The notes under the pieces were generated by a model. That model did no database searches, was not told where the DNA came from, and saw only the letters and a list, made by a program, of their open reading frames with translations. The position numbers and the translations under genes were made by a program. From assembly GCA_019166125.1 (NCBI GenBank), contig JAHTBO010000003.1, forward strand, positions 314,985-378,984: a stretch of 64,000 nt of DNA, in the 5' to 3' direction. Below, one piece after another: positions 27,849-37,510 of the stretch; the first letter of the stretch is position 1; each line of letters opens with the position of its first letter. Origin of the DNA: Alcaligenaceae bacterium CGII-47. Lineage in GTDB: Bacteria; Pseudomonadota; Gammaproteobacteria; Burkholderiales; Burkholderiaceae_B.

Positions 27849-28499
27849 ATGTCCTATATCCGCACCCTAACCCCCCTCTTGCATAGCGGCCGCAGCATAC
27901 TCCTGGGCTTGGCGCTGGGCCTGAGTATGCTCGCGCCGACTCAGGCAGCGCTGCCCGTTGACACCAAGGCTGTACCCAATGACTTCATGGAGGCTGTCGC
28001 CAATAATATGCTCAATGCCGTCAAGAACGACACTGAGGCACGCAACGGGAATACCACACGCATACACGCCTTGGTGGAACAGTATGCCCTGCCCTATATC
28101 GACATGACCAAGACCACCAGACTGAGCACGGGACGCTACTGGAAGCAGGCCTCTGCAGAGCAGCAAAGAAGGCTGGTGGATGCCTTCACGGGTACCTTGA
28201 TCCGTACTTATAGCGGTGCATTCACTCGTGTTGATCAGATCTCCAAGATCGAAATCCTGCCCTTCCGTGGCGACCCCGAGGCCAAGGACGCTGTCGTGCG
28301 CTCGACGCTATCCCAGCGCAATGGGCCATCCGCTGCCGTAGACTACCGCCTCGAACGCACAGACGCTGGCTGGAAAATATACGATCTGAATGTCGAAGGC
28401 ATCTGGCTCATCCAGAACTACCGCAACCAGTTCGCCCAAGAGATCAATCGCAACGGTATCGACGGCCTGATCAAGGCTTTGGAGCAGCGTAACCAGTAA
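27849..28499 (+). CDS. mlaC: Periplasmic phospholipid carrier MlaC
   Basis: A 216-residue periplasmic Tol-Tol-Ttg2 family protein that ferries phospholipids between MlaA and MlaFED. Signal peptide with hydrophobic core and cleavage near TQAALP (about residue 34). Family features: LPYIDMTKTTRLSTGRYWKQ, AFTGTLIRTYSGAF, and the C-terminal WKIYDLNVEGIWLIQNYRNQ. It starts 8 bp after mlaA. In related genomes the STAS protein MlaB follows; here only 106 bp separate mlaC from an unrelated ABC gene. Confidence 0.94.
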   Translation: MSYIRTLTPLLHSGRSILLGLALGLSMLAPTQAALPVDTKAVPNDFMEAVANNMLNAVKNDTEARNGNTTRIHALVEQYALPYIDMTKTTRLSTGRYWKQASAEQQRRLVDAFTGTLIRTYSGAFTRVDQISKIEILPFRGDPEAKDAVVRSTLSQRNGPSAAVDYRLERTDAGWKIYDLNVEGIWLIQNYRNQFAQEINRNGIDGLIKALEQRNQ

Positions 28500-28562
28500 G
28501 CGTGGCCATACGCCCGGCAGGCGCGGCTTGGCGAATGATTCAGCCCAACCTGGCGCAGGCAC

Positions 28563-28568
28563 TATAAT
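28563..28568 (+). promoter_or_regulatory. Possible -10 element for the ABC-2 exporter genes
   Basis: A perfect TATAAT located 38 bp before the start codon at 28606 and directly upstream of a terminator-like hairpin. The -35 region is poor (TTCAGC at 18 bp). Would provide separate expression of the downstream genes (exporter, bolA-like, murA, perhaps his). Confidence 0.4.
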
Positions 28569-28570
28569 AG

Positions 28571-28603
28571 AAGGCTGGACTCATTTACGGGCCCAGCCTT
28601 TTT
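28571..28603 (+). terminator. Rho-independent terminator after mlaC, abutting the next start codon
   Basis: AAGGCTGG (28571-28578) and CCAGCCTT (28593-28600) form an 8-bp stem followed by TTT, and the next gene starts at 28606. It probably ends the mla transcript; if transcripts begin at the TATAAT just upstream, it could also act on the leader of the exporter mRNA. Confidence 0.6.
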
Positions 28604-28605
28604 CT

Positions 28606-29397
28606 ATGTCTGCGCTGAATCTACACGATATCTCCAAAACCTACGCCCCTGCACCGCGCAGCCTTATGGCCCGGCTGACAGGGCAAGCGCCTGGGCCGGG
28701 CTTTCGTGCGCTCGACCAAGTGAACCTGAACGTTGAACATGGCGAATTCTTTGGTCTGCTTGGCCCCAACGGCGCTGGCAAGACCACACTGATTTCAATT
28801 TTGGCCGGCTTGGCCCATGCCACGACAGGAACAGCTCAAATTTGTGGCTACGACGTCATTAAGGACTTTCGCCAGGCCAGACAATCTCTGGGCGTTGTCC
28901 CCCAAGAGATCGTCTACGACCCGTTTTTCACAGTGCGCGAGACCCTGCGCATTCAGTCGGGGTATTTTGGCTTACGCCATAACGACGACTGGATCGACGA
29001 AGTCCTCGATAACCTTGGCCTACTCGATAAGGCCGAGGTCAATATGCGCGCCTTATCGGGCGGCATGAAGCGCCGTGTGTTAGTCGCCCAGGCACTTGTG
29101 CATCGGCCACCAGTCATTATCCTGGACGAACCGACGGCAGGTGTGGACGTGGATCTGCGCCGCACCTTATGGGAATTCATTGCTCGGCTTAACCAGGCGG
29201 GCCACACAATCCTGCTTACCACCCATTACCTGGAGGAGGCCGAGGCGCTGTGCGGGCGTATCGCCATGCTCAAGGCCGGACGCATCGTCGCCCTGGACAC
29301 CACCCAGGCCCTGCTCGCGCGCGTGGGCGGCAGCGACCTCGAAGAAGCCTTCGTAAGAATCATGCATGACGACAGTGTCATGGAGGCCATTCTATGA
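28606..29397 (+). CDS. ABC-2 type exporter ATP-binding protein (YadG-like)
   Basis: A 263-residue ABC ATPase with Walker A GPNGAGKTT, Q-loop VVPQEIVYDPFFTV, signature LSGGMKRRVLVAQALVH and Walker B VIILDEPTAGVD, plus the H-loop TTHYLEEAEALC. The C-terminal SDLEEAFVRI is typical of exporters of the YadG/NodI type. It overlaps the permease gene (ATGA). The pair lies between mla and murA in related genomes as well; its substrate is unknown, and an envelope role is only guessed from the neighbours. Start ATG at 28606; no good ribosome site is visible because the terminator abuts it. Confidence 0.9.
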   Translation: MSALNLHDISKTYAPAPRSLMARLTGQAPGPGFRALDQVNLNVEHGEFFGLLGPNGAGKTTLISILAGLAHATTGTAQICGYDVIKDFRQARQSLGVVPQEIVYDPFFTVRETLRIQSGYFGLRHNDDWIDEVLDNLGLLDKAEVNMRALSGGMKRRVLVAQALVHRPPVIILDEPTAGVDVDLRRTLWEFIARLNQAGHTILLTTHYLEEAEALCGRIAMLKAGRIVALDTTQALLARVGGSDLEEAFVRIMHDDSVMEAIL

Positions 29398-30185
29398 TCC
29401 GGCCCGTGACGCACCAGCGCCCCGCACTAGGCTCAGGATTTCCGACCCTGCTTCACAAAGAGTTCATGCGCTTCTGGAAGGTCGGCTTACAGACCATTGC
29501 CGCACCCGTAGTCACCGCACTTCTCTACCTGCTCATCTTCTCGCACGTCCTTGAGGATCGCGTACAGGTCTACGGTTCAATTTCGTACACAGCCTTTCTG
29601 ATCCCGGGGCTCATTATGATGAGCATGCTGCAAAATGCCTTTGCCAATCCCTCGTCCTCGTTGATCCAGAGCCGCATCACGGGCAATCTTATTTTCGTTT
29701 TGCTGCCACCGTTTTCACACCGACAGATTTTCAGCGCCTACCTGATCGCCGCCGTGGTGCGTGGCCTGTGTGTCGGCGTCTGCATTTGGTTGGTGTCCCT
29801 GTTTTTTATTGTTACGCCCATCAATGAACCGCTATGGCTACTGATTTTTGCTGTGTTGTCATGCTGGATCATGGGGACACTGGGGCTGATCGCAGGACTG
29901 TGGTCCGAAAAGTTCGACCAACTTGCCGCCTTCCAAAATTTCCTCATCATGCCCGCGACCTTTCTGTCGGGTGTGTTTTATTCTATCCATAGCCTACCGC
30001 CCTTCTGGCAACACGTATCGAGCTGGAATCCGATCTTCTATACGATCGATGGCTTTCGCTACGGATTTTTTGCCATCTCGGATGTATCGCCCTGGCAAAG
30101 TTTTGCAGTTGTGCTCGCAGTCGCCGTCGCACTGAGCCTATTTGCACTACGCCTGCTGGCGAGCGGCTATAAATTACGGAGTTGA
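29394..30185 (+). CDS. ABC-2 type transporter permease (YadH-like)
   Basis: A 263-residue inner-membrane protein with six predicted helices, ABC-2 family: N-terminal GFPTLLHKEFMRFWKVGLQT, a first block YTAFLIPGLIMMSMLQNAFA, and the signature region LGLIAGLWSEKFDQLAAFQNFLIMPATFLSGVFY near residues 160-200 (written here as landmarks). It pairs with the ATPase encoded immediately before it and ends 3 bp before the BolA-like gene. Substrate not deducible. Confidence 0.9.
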   Translation: MIRPVTHQRPALGSGFPTLLHKEFMRFWKVGLQTIAAPVVTALLYLLIFSHVLEDRVQVYGSISYTAFLIPGLIMMSMLQNAFANPSSSLIQSRITGNLIFVLLPPFSHRQIFSAYLIAAVVRGLCVGVCIWLVSLFFIVTPINEPLWLLIFAVLSCWIMGTLGLIAGLWSEKFDQLAAFQNFLIMPATFLSGVFYSIHSLPPFWQHVSSWNPIFYTIDGFRYGFFAISDVSPWQSFAVVLAVAVALSLFALRLLASGYKLRS

Positions 30186-30188
30186 TCC

Positions 30189-30440
30189 ATGCTGCCCACC
30201 CCTGAGCACGTTCATCAATACATTGCCGAGCACCTGGACTGCGAGCACCTCGAAGTCCAGGGTGATGGCGCCCACTTCGAAGCCCTGATCGTCAGCAAAG
30301 CCTTCGAGGGGCAACGCACTTTGGCGCGTCATCAGATCGTATATCAGGCATTGGGCGAACGCATGAAGGCAGAGATCCACGCGCTGTCCATGCGCACGAT
30401 GACGCCGGACGAATACGAGGCTGCTCGCCATAATGGATAG
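30189..30440 (+). CDS. ibaG: BolA-family protein (IbaG/YrbA-like)
   Basis: An 83-residue BolA-like protein with the family core [34 protein letters not shown] and the C-terminal [13 protein letters not shown]. Such proteins work with monothiol glutaredoxins in Fe-S or iron homeostasis; the branch next to murA is called IbaG or YrbA in E. coli. It follows the permease by 3 bp and overlaps murA by 8 bp, the classical yrbA-murA arrangement. It lacks a DNA-binding feature beyond the BolA fold. Confidence 0.9.
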   Translation: MLPTPEHVHQYIAEHLDCEHLEVQGDGAHFEALIVSKAFEGQRTLARHQIVYQALGERMKAEIHALSMRTMTPDEYEAARHNG

Positions 30441-31686
30441 ACTGCGCATCCAGGGTGGCCGACCCTTACATGGCGAGGTCACTGTTTCGGGCGCAAAAAA
30501 CGCCGCCTTGCCTATCCTCTGTGCGAGCCTGCTGACGTCCGACACCATCACCCTGGACAACGTCCCGGAATTGCGCGACATCGGCACGACGCTGGCGCTG
30601 CTCGGGCGCATGGGGGTCGTCTCCCAGCGCGGACCAGACGGGCGCGTCAGCTTGTGCGCCGCTGACGTCCATAGTCAGGAAGCCCCTTATGACCTAGTCA
30701 AAACCATGCGCGCCTCGATCCTGGTGCTTGGGCCGCTACTGGCGCGTTTTGGTCACGCGCGGGTGAGTCTGCCGGGAGGCTGTGCGATCGGCCAACGCCC
30801 CGTGGACCAACACATCAAGGGCTTGGCCGCCATGGGGGCACAGATCCATATCGAACACGGCTTTGTCGTCGCCCATGCCAAACGACTGCACGGCGCTTCG
30901 ATCCTGACCGATATGGTGACTGTCACAGGCACCGAAAACCTCATGATGGCTGCCGTGCTGGCCGACGGGCGCACCACGCTGGAAAATGCCGCCTGTGAGC
31001 CCGAGATCGTCGATCTGGCCGAGTTGCTGATTGCGATGGGTGCGCGCATCCAGGGCCATGGCAGCGACCGCATCATCATCGACGGTGTCGAACGCCTGCA
31101 TGGCGCCACCCACCAGATCATCCCGGACCGGATCGAGGCGGGAACATTCTTGTGTGCTGTCGCCGCCACCGGTGGCGAAATCACGCTACGCCAGGTGGCC
31201 CCCAATACGATGGGCGCCATTCTGGACAAACTGCGTGAGGCGGGCCTACAGATCGAATGCGGGCCAGACTGGATCCGTGCCACGATGCATGGGCGGCCGC
31301 GAGCAACCGGATTTCGCACCAGCGAATACCCAGGTTTCCCGACCGACATGCAGGCACAACTGATGGCCTTAAATACACTCGCCAGCGGCACGGCCATCAT
31401 CACGGAAAACATCTTTGAGAACCGCTATATGCACGTACAAGAGCTGCAGCGCATGGGCGCCGAGATCGACATCAACGGCCATACAGCCATCGTGATTGGC
31501 ACCGAGTCACTCTCGGGCGCCACCGTCATGGCGACCGACCTGCGCGCCTCAGCCAGTCTGGTGATCGCAGGGCTGGCGGCCCAGGGCGAGACCACGGTCG
31601 AACGCATCTATCACCTGGATCGCGGCTACGAGCGCATGGAAGCCAAGCTGCAGGCGCTGGGCGCACGCATTCAACGTATTCAATAG
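30433..31686 (+). CDS. murA: UDP-N-acetylglucosamine 1-carboxyvinyltransferase MurA
   Basis: A 417-residue enzyme that transfers enolpyruvate from phosphoenolpyruvate to UDP-GlcNAc, the first committed step of peptidoglycan synthesis. The catalytic cysteine is in [12 protein letters not shown] (about residue 117), so the fosfomycin target is present. Other landmarks: [17 protein letters not shown] and [16 protein letters not shown]. It begins inside the last codons of the BolA-like gene and hisG follows after 13 bp, linking cell-wall and histidine genes in one transcription direction. Confidence 0.97.
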   Translation: MDRLRIQGGRPLHGEVTVSGAKNAALPILCASLLTSDTITLDNVPELRDIGTTLALLGRMGVVSQRGPDGRVSLCAADVHSQEAPYDLVKTMRASILVLGPLLARFGHARVSLPGGCAIGQRPVDQHIKGLAAMGAQIHIEHGFVVAHAKRLHGASILTDMVTVTGTENLMMAAVLADGRTTLENAACEPEIVDLAELLIAMGARIQGHGSDRIIIDGVERLHGATHQIIPDRIEAGTFLCAVAATGGEITLRQVAPNTMGAILDKLREAGLQIECGPDWIRATMHGRPRATGFRTSEYPGFPTDMQAQLMALNTLASGTAIITENIFENRYMHVQELQRMGAEIDINGHTAIVIGTESLSGATVMATDLRASASLVIAGLAAQGETTVERIYHLDRGYERMEAKLQALGARIQRIQ

Positions 31687-31699
31687 GGTTACGCACACC

Positions 31700-32377
31700 A
31701 TGAGTCCGGCACGCATTGACAAACCTCTGACACTCGCGCTCTCGAAAGGGCGTATTTTCGATGAGACCCTTCCGCTGCTCGAGGCTGCAGGCATTCGTGT
31801 CACTGAAAACCCCGAGACCTCGCGCAAGCTTATCCTGCCCACCGACTCACCTGACCTGCAGATCATCATCGTACGCGCCTCAGACGTCCCCACCTACGTG
31901 CAGTATGGCGCAGCGGATTTCGGTATTGCAGGCAAGGATGTGCTCTACGAACACATGGCACAACACCCTGGTGGCCTATACCAGCCTATCGACCTGAATA
32001 TTGCACGCTGCCGCTTGTGCGTGGCGGTACGCGAAGGCTTTGACTATGATGCGGCGGTACACCAGGGGTCACGCCTGCGCATCGCTACCAAATACGTGCG
32101 CGCGGCCCGCGAACACTTTGCCGCCAAGGGTGTGCATGTCGATCTGATCAAACTTTATGGCTCGATGGAGCTTGCGCCGCTGGTGGGCCTGGCCGATGCC
32201 ATTGTCGATCTAGTGTCCTCGGGCGGGACACTACGCGCCAACCACCTGGTCGAGGTCGAAGAAATCCGCGAGATCTCCTCACGGCTGATTGTGAATCAGG
32301 CCGCACTCAAAATGCGCAGCGCACGCCTGCAACCAATTATTGATGCATTTGGGCGCGCCTCGGACAGCATGACCTAA
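31700..32377 (+). CDS. hisG: ATP phosphoribosyltransferase, short form HisG
   Basis: A 225-residue catalytic subunit for the first step of histidine synthesis (ATP + PRPP). Motifs: [31 protein letters not shown], and the PRPP loop [14 protein letters not shown]. It lacks the C-terminal regulatory (ACT-like) domain of the E. coli long form, so it must work with HisZ, which is not encoded in this window. It starts 13 bp after murA and is the first his gene. Confidence 0.96.
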   Translation: MSPARIDKPLTLALSKGRIFDETLPLLEAAGIRVTENPETSRKLILPTDSPDLQIIIVRASDVPTYVQYGAADFGIAGKDVLYEHMAQHPGGLYQPIDLNIARCRLCVAVREGFDYDAAVHQGSRLRIATKYVRAAREHFAAKGVHVDLIKLYGSMELAPLVGLADAIVDLVSSGGTLRANHLVEVEEIREISSRLIVNQAALKMRSARLQPIIDAFGRASDSMT

Positions 32378-32437
32378 AAGCAGGCTAAGATAGACTGCTG
32401 TCTCTCTTTCCTACCTACTCGAACGATTTCACGCTCC

Positions 32438-33742
32438 ATGTCCTTGATTCATCGCCTTAACTCCCACTCTGATGGTTTTGACCACGCGTTAGGCCAGTTA
32501 CTCGCCTATGACGCAACGCAGGACGAGGCGATCGAGCACACGGTGCGCGACATCCTGCGGGATGTACAGACTCGTGGTGATGGTGCGATTCTTGACTACA
32601 CACGACGCTTTGATCGCGTACAGGCCAAGTCGCTCGCTGAACTGGAAATCCCTCGTAGCGACTGGCACGCCGCGCTTGATGCGCTGCCCACAGACCAGCG
32701 ACAGGCTCTAGAGGCCGCCGCAGAACGTATACGCAGCTATCACGCACGTCAGCGTGCCGAGACCTGGACCTATACCGAAACTGATGGCACGATGCTTGGC
32801 CAGCAGATCACACCGCTGGATCGGGTTGGCCTGTACGTGCCGGGCGGCAAGGCCGCCTACCCGTCATCCGTGCTCATGAATGCGATCCCAGCCAAGGTCG
32901 CCGGCGTGCCTGAGGTCATCATGGTGACCCCGACGCCCGATGGCGTGCGCAACCCCATGGTTCTGGCCGCCGCCGCACTGGGTGGCGTGGACCGGGTGTT
33001 TGCCGTGGGCGGGGCTCAGGCCATCGGCGGCCTGGCCTACGGTTCACAGACCCTTGTGGCCGTAGACAAGATCGTTGGCCCCGGTAATGCGTATGTTGCG
33101 GCAGCCAAACGCCGGGTATTTGGCACAGTGGGTATCGACATGATCGCCGGTCCCAGCGAGATCCTCATCATTGCAGATGGTTCCACCTCTGCAGACTGGA
33201 TCGCTATGGACTTGTTCTCTCAGGCCGAGCATGACGAGATGGCACAGGCCATCTTGCTGTGTCCCGACCCGGTCTATCTGGATGCTGTCCACGCCTCCAT
33301 TGTCCGCCAGCTCCCCGGCCAGCCTCGCGTGGACATCCTGCGTACCAGCCTAAGTCGGCGCGGCGCACTGATCCAGGTACGCGATATGAACGAAGCCTGC
33401 AAGATCGCCAACCACATCGCACCCGAGCACCTGGAAATCTCGACACGCGACCCCCAGGACTGGCTCCCCCATATTCGTCATGCGGGTGCAATTTTCCTTG
33501 GTGCATATAGCTCCGAGGCACTCGGCGACTATTGTGCAGGCCCCAATCACGTTTTACCCACCTCGCGCACCGCGCGTTTTTCCTCCCCATTGGGTGTGTA
33601 TGATTTTCAAAAGCGCAGCAGCCTGATTCAGGTATCCAAAGCGGGTGCCCAGACGCTGGGCCGCATCGCCGACACCCTGGCCCGAGGCGAAGGCCTGCCG
33701 GCCCACGCAGCCAGTGCGCGTTACCGCCTGAGCTCCACCTAA
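32438..33742 (+). CDS. hisD: Histidinol dehydrogenase HisD
   Basis: A 434-residue zinc enzyme that oxidises histidinol to histidine in two NAD steps. Conserved blocks: [66 protein letters not shown] and [13 protein letters not shown] with the His and Asp/Glu residues that bind zinc and substrate. Length is usual. It lies 60 bp after hisG. hisC, usually the next gene in Bordetella-type operons, is absent; only 27 bp separate hisD from hisB. Confidence 0.96.
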   Translation: MSLIHRLNSHSDGFDHALGQLLAYDATQDEAIEHTVRDILRDVQTRGDGAILDYTRRFDRVQAKSLAELEIPRSDWHAALDALPTDQRQALEAAAERIRSYHARQRAETWTYTETDGTMLGQQITPLDRVGLYVPGGKAAYPSSVLMNAIPAKVAGVPEVIMVTPTPDGVRNPMVLAAAALGGVDRVFAVGGAQAIGGLAYGSQTLVAVDKIVGPGNAYVAAAKRRVFGTVGIDMIAGPSEILIIADGSTSADWIAMDLFSQAEHDEMAQAILLCPDPVYLDAVHASIVRQLPGQPRVDILRTSLSRRGALIQVRDMNEACKIANHIAPEHLEISTRDPQDWLPHIRHAGAIFLGAYSSEALGDYCAGPNHVLPTSRTARFSSPLGVYDFQKRSSLIQVSKAGAQTLGRIADTLARGEGLPAHAASARYRLSST

Positions 33743-33769
33743 ACCCTGCCTGACGGACTCTCTCATACC

Positions 33770-34357
33770 ATGCGTACCGCAGATATTCGCCGCAACACCA
33801 ACGAAACCCGTGTCCACGTCACGATCAACCTGGACGGCACAGGTGAACGACACCTGGACACAGGTGTTCCCTTTTTAGATCATATGCTTGACCAGATCGC
33901 GCGCCATGGCTTGATCGACCTGAATGTCCACTGTGAGGGCGATACCGATATCGACGACCATCACACTGTCGAGGACGTTGGTATCACCCTAGGCCAGGCC
34001 TTTGCCGCCGCAGTCGGCGACAAGGCTGGGCTATACCGCTATGGGCATGCCTACGTGCCGCTGGATGAGGCGCTCTCGCGCGTTGTCATAGATTTTTCCG
34101 GCCGCCCCGGCCTGTACTATTTTCTACCATTCACCCGAGCACGCATAGGCACGTTTGACGTCGATCTGACGCGGGAGTTTTTCCAAGGCTTCGTCAACCA
34201 CGCGCTGGTGAGCTTGCATATCGACAATCTGCGTGGCGAAAACGCCCATCACCAGTGCGAGACCGTATTCAAAGCCTTTGGCCGAGCCTTACGCATGGCT
34301 CTAGAGGTTGATGCGCGTAGCGGCGGGGCCATTCCGTCAACCAAGGGCTCCCTCTGA
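33770..34357 (+). CDS. hisB: Imidazoleglycerol-phosphate dehydratase HisB
   Basis: A 195-residue monofunctional dehydratase (no histidinol-phosphatase domain). Family metal-binding motifs with His clusters: [31 protein letters not shown] and a second half [20 protein letters not shown]. This monofunctional type is normal outside the enterics. It sits between hisD and hisH, 27 bp after the former. Confidence 0.96.
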   Translation: MRTADIRRNTNETRVHVTINLDGTGERHLDTGVPFLDHMLDQIARHGLIDLNVHCEGDTDIDDHHTVEDVGITLGQAFAAAVGDKAGLYRYGHAYVPLDEALSRVVIDFSGRPGLYYFLPFTRARIGTFDVDLTREFFQGFVNHALVSLHIDNLRGENAHHQCETVFKAFGRALRMALEVDARSGGAIPSTKGSL

Positions 34358-34364
34358 GACAAGC

Positions 34365-35009
34365 GTGAGTACGATTGCAATCGTCGACTACGGGATGGGG
34401 AATTTTCATTCCGTTGCACGGGCCTTACGTGCCGCAGCGCCGCAGCACGAGGTAACCATCGCTCGCACGGCTGCCCAAATTTCTGCTGCTGATCGCGTCG
34501 TCTTTCCTGGCCAAGGTGCCATGCCCGACTGCATGCGTACGCTCGACGAATCCGGCCTGCGCGACGCTGTGCTAAGCGCCGCGCGCAATAAGCCGTTGTT
34601 AGGCGTATGCGTGGGCGAACAGATGCTCTTTGAGCATAGCGATGAGGGTGACACGCCTAGTTTGGGTATTTTTCCAGGCAACAACCGACGCTTTGCCGGG
34701 CCTGCCTATGATCCCGCTGACGCTTTGGGCATGCGCCTAAAAGTCCCTCATATGGGCTGGAATGTAGTGCATCAGACCCAGCCACATGCCTTATGGGTAG
34801 ATATCCCCCAAGACACGCCCTTCTATTTCGTGCATAGTTACTATGCTGTGCCCGCACAAGCCGAGCTTATTGCAGGCACCAGCCGCTACGGCATTGAGTT
34901 TTGTTGTGCCGTCACGAAGGATAATATTTTTGCCGTACAGTTTCACCCAGAAAAGAGCGCAGGCTACGGCTTGCAGCTTTATCGCAACTTTACCTGCTGG
35001 AACCCCTAA
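34365..35009 (+). CDS. hisH: Imidazole glycerol phosphate synthase glutamine amidotransferase subunit HisH
   Basis: A 214-residue class I amidotransferase that supplies ammonia to HisF. The triad is visible: Cys in [11 protein letters not shown], and His and Glu in VQFHPEKS. The N terminus [14 protein letters not shown] fixes the start: the GTG at 34365 gives [10 protein letters not shown], whereas the longer ATG frame would overlap hisB by 50 bp with an unrelated extension. It begins 7 bp after the hisB stop. HisF is encoded two genes later. Confidence 0.95.
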   Translation: MSTIAIVDYGMGNFHSVARALRAAAPQHEVTIARTAAQISAADRVVFPGQGAMPDCMRTLDESGLRDAVLSAARNKPLLGVCVGEQMLFEHSDEGDTPSLGIFPGNNRRFAGPAYDPADALGMRLKVPHMGWNVVHQTQPHALWVDIPQDTPFYFVHSYYAVPAQAELIAGTSRYGIEFCCAVTKDNIFAVQFHPEKSAGYGLQLYRNFTCWNP

Positions 35010-35018
35010 GGAACTGGC

Positions 35019-35078
35019 ATGAATCCATTCCACTACCTACCTACTGACGATGACTATGCTCCTCATCCCTGCCATTGA
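35019..35078 (+). CDS. Possible 19-codon leader/coupling ORF overlapping the hisA start
   Basis: An ATG at 35019 with AAGGAA 6 bp upstream opens a 19-residue frame ([19 protein letters not shown]) that ends at TGA 35076-35078, inside hisA and in a different frame. hisA itself has no visible ribosome site. Ribosomes ending here could re-initiate at hisA, so this may be a translational coupling device. Three His among 19 residues is suggestive but weak; it may be chance. Confidence 0.3.
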   Translation: MNPFHYLPTDDDYAPHPCH

Positions 35079-35805
35079 CCTCCAAGACGGGCGCTGTGTG
35101 CGCCTGCGCCAAGGTGATCTGAACGATGCCACAGTATTTTCAGACGATCCCGCCGCTATGGCTAACCAATGGGTAAGCCAAGGTGCGCGTCGCCTGCACC
35201 TGGTCGATCTTAATGGTGCAGTCGCCGGCAAGCCCAAGAACCGTGCTGCCATCGAGGATATCGTCGCCGCAGTAGACGAGGACATCCCTATCCAGATCGG
35301 CGGCGGCATTCGCGATCTGGATACCGTGGAATATTATCTGGACAACGGCATCTCGTACGTCATCATCGGCACGGCCGCTGTCAAGGATCCAGGTTTTTTG
35401 AGTGACGCATGCAGCGCCTTCCCCGGCCACATCATCGTCGGGCTGGACGCACGTGAGGGCAAGGTTGCTACAGATGGCTGGTCCAAGCTCACACGTCATG
35501 ACGTTCTGGATCTGGCCCATAAGTTCGAGGACTACGGCTGCGAGGCCATCATCTATACCGATATCGGTCGTGATGGCATGCTAAGCGGCGTGAACATCGA
35601 GGCCACCGTGCGCCTGGCGCGCCACGTACGCATTCCTGTTTTTGCCTCCGGTGGCGTGGCAACGCTCGCGGACATCCGCGCGCTGTGCGAGGTCGAAACA
35701 GACGGTGTCGAGGGGGCCATCCTGGGACGCAGCCTATATGAAGGCACGCTGGACTTTGCCCAGGCACAGGCCCTGACTGATAGCCAGGATGCGACGTCAG
35801 CATGA
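35056..35805 (+). CDS. hisA: Phosphoribosylformimino-5-aminoimidazole carboxamide ribotide isomerase HisA
   Basis: A 249-residue TIM-barrel isomerase of histidine synthesis. N-terminal [40 protein letters not shown], and the second phosphate site [12 protein letters not shown] identify it; Asp8-type (AIDL) and Asp in TDIGRDGML are the catalytic acids. The ATG at 35056 gives the family's usual start; the ATG at 35050 adds two residues. Neither has a good ribosome site. The stop overlaps hisF (ATGA). Confidence 0.95.
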   Translation: MLLIPAIDLQDGRCVRLRQGDLNDATVFSDDPAAMANQWVSQGARRLHLVDLNGAVAGKPKNRAAIEDIVAAVDEDIPIQIGGGIRDLDTVEYYLDNGISYVIIGTAAVKDPGFLSDACSAFPGHIIVGLDAREGKVATDGWSKLTRHDVLDLAHKFEDYGCEAIIYTDIGRDGMLSGVNIEATVRLARHVRIPVFASGGVATLADIRALCEVETDGVEGAILGRSLYEGTLDFAQAQALTDSQDATSA

Positions 35806-36632
35806 GCACACCCAGCACACAGCAGGCCAGTTCCACACTACAGCCCCAAATATCGGGGCTGAGCTGTCGCATCATTCCCTGCCTGGATGTCAACGCGGGG
35901 CGTGTTGTCAAAGGCGTAAACTTCGTCAATCTCGCCGATGCAGGCGATCCCGTCGAGATCGCACGACGCTACGACGAGCAAGGCGCCGATGAGCTGACCT
36001 TCCTTGACATCACCGCCACGAGCGAGGACCGTGGGCTAATCCTACCCATTATTGAGGCCGTGGCGCGCCAGGTCTTTATCCCGCTGACGGTGGGCGGGGG
36101 CGTGCGCGAGGTCGCAGACGTACAACGCCTGCTCAATGCAGGCGCAGACAAGGTCGCCATTAATAGCGCCGCCGTCGCCAACCCAGAGCTCGTGCGCGAG
36201 GCGGCCCGCCACTACGGCTCGCAGTGTATCGTCGTGGCCCTGGACGCCAGGCGCTGCTCGGCACCCGGCGAAGCACTCCGCTGGGAGATCTACACCCATG
36301 GAGGACGCAAGGCAACCGGCCTGGATGCTATCGAGTGGGCACAACGCATGACCGAGTACGGTGCGGGCGAGCTACTGCTAACGAGTATGGACCGGGACGG
36401 CACCAAGTCCGGCTTCGATCTAGAGCTCACACGCGCGGTCTCGGACGCGGTTGCCATACCGGTTATCGCCTCGGGCGGCGTCGGCACCCTGCAGCACCTG
36501 GTCGATGGTGTAAAAATTGGCCATGCAAGCGCAGTACTTGCGGCAAGCATCTTTCATTTTGGCGAGTTCACGTTAGCCCAAGCCAAGGCCTATATGGCTG
36601 AGCAGGGCATCCCTGTACGTCATGAACACTGA
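35802..36632 (+). CDS. hisF: Imidazole glycerol phosphate synthase cyclase subunit HisF
   Basis: A 276-residue TIM-barrel cyclase that uses HisH ammonia to close the imidazole ring. Motifs: [66 protein letters not shown] and [11 protein letters not shown]. About 20 extra residues (Ser/Thr/Gln-rich) precede the usual start [11 protein letters not shown], but the ATG at 35802 overlaps the hisA stop and is kept for that reason. hisI overlaps its end by 11 bp. Confidence 0.95.
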   Translation: MSTPSTQQASSTLQPQISGLSCRIIPCLDVNAGRVVKGVNFVNLADAGDPVEIARRYDEQGADELTFLDITATSEDRGLILPIIEAVARQVFIPLTVGGGVREVADVQRLLNAGADKVAINSAAVANPELVREAARHYGSQCIVVALDARRCSAPGEALRWEIYTHGGRKATGLDAIEWAQRMTEYGAGELLLTSMDRDGTKSGFDLELTRAVSDAVAIPVIASGGVGTLQHLVDGVKIGHASAVLAASIFHFGEFTLAQAKAYMAEQGIPVRHEH

Positions 36633-37038
36633 GCTTACCTGGCTTACCGAGCTAGCATTCAATCAGGACGGCCTCATTCCTGCCATTGCTCAGGATGCAC
36701 AGACTGGCGTCGTCCTGATGATGGCCTGGATGAACGCCGAAGCCGTCACTGAAACCGTCCGTACCGGGCACGCCGTATATTACTCACGTTCACGCCAGCG
36801 CCTGTGGCGCAAGGGCGAAGAGTCCGGCCATATCCAAATTATCCACGAGATCCGCCTGGACTGCGATGCGGATGTGTTGCTCCTGCAGGTCACACAGCAA
36901 GGCGGCATCGCCTGCCATACCGGGCGTGCCCACTGCTTCTTCCGACGTCTGGATCACGCATCAGATCAGACGCACTGGACCACTGTTGACCCAGTGTTAA
37001 AGGATCCCACCGACATTTACACATCGAGCAAGCCATGA
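36622..37038 (+). CDS. hisI: Phosphoribosyl-AMP cyclohydrolase HisI
   Basis: A 138-residue zinc enzyme that opens the purine ring of PR-AMP. Landmarks: [39 protein letters not shown] and the metal-binding Asp/Cys blocks [11 protein letters not shown] and [12 protein letters not shown]. Unlike the E. coli HisIE fusion it is a separate gene, overlapping hisF by 11 bp and hisE by 4 bp (ATGA). Confidence 0.95.
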   Translation: MNTELTWLTELAFNQDGLIPAIAQDAQTGVVLMMAWMNAEAVTETVRTGHAVYYSRSRQRLWRKGEESGHIQIIHEIRLDCDADVLLLQVTQQGGIACHTGRAHCFFRRLDHASDQTHWTTVDPVLKDPTDIYTSSKP

Positions 37039-37373
37039 GCAAGCTGAACGACACCCTCCTCAGCCGTCTGGCTGATACGCTAGCCACCCGACTACCCGCC
37101 AATGGCGGCGACCCGACGACCTCATACACAGCCAAGCTCCTGGCTCGCGGCCCAGATGCATTTCTCAAAAAAATCGGTGAAGAAGCCACTGAACTGGTCA
37201 TGGCCGCCAAGGACGGTGTCCCCGAGCGCATCGTCGCCGAGACAGCCGATTTATGGTTTCATAGTTTGGTCACACTCACCTACTACGGCCTGCGGCCTGA
37301 GGATGTGTTGCATGAATTGGCACGCCGTGAAGGCCTGTCTGGCTTGGCAGAAAAGGCTTCCCGCAAGCCCTGA
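37035..37373 (+). CDS. hisE: Phosphoribosyl-ATP pyrophosphatase HisE
   Basis: A 112-residue MazG-like pyrophosphohydrolase for the second step of histidine synthesis. Metal-binding acidic motifs [13 protein letters not shown] and [13 protein letters not shown] are visible, preceded by [20 protein letters not shown]. It overlaps hisI by ATGA and is the last his gene; 137 bp separate it from the HIT gene, where a small hairpin (37462-37477) is seen. Confidence 0.94.
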   Translation: MSKLNDTLLSRLADTLATRLPANGGDPTTSYTAKLLARGPDAFLKKIGEEATELVMAAKDGVPERIVAETADLWFHSLVTLTYYGLRPEDVLHELARREGLSGLAEKASRKP

Positions 37374-37510
37374 TTGGCCAACAACTGCTTGGGGCATACC
37401 CTCGATGATCGCCTCAGACGCCAGGCAGCTCACAGCAAGACCCAAAATTGTGGCAAGATACTAGGCTCACGAGCCTAATTTCAGCCCTCTGCTTTTTTTG
37501 ATGACACGCC

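Noticed and set aside
37462-37477. Small hairpin TAGGCT/AGCCTA between hisE and the HIT gene as a terminator
   Set aside because: Stem of only six pairs and no adjacent T run; the T7 run lies 20 bp further on. Left out as a feature.
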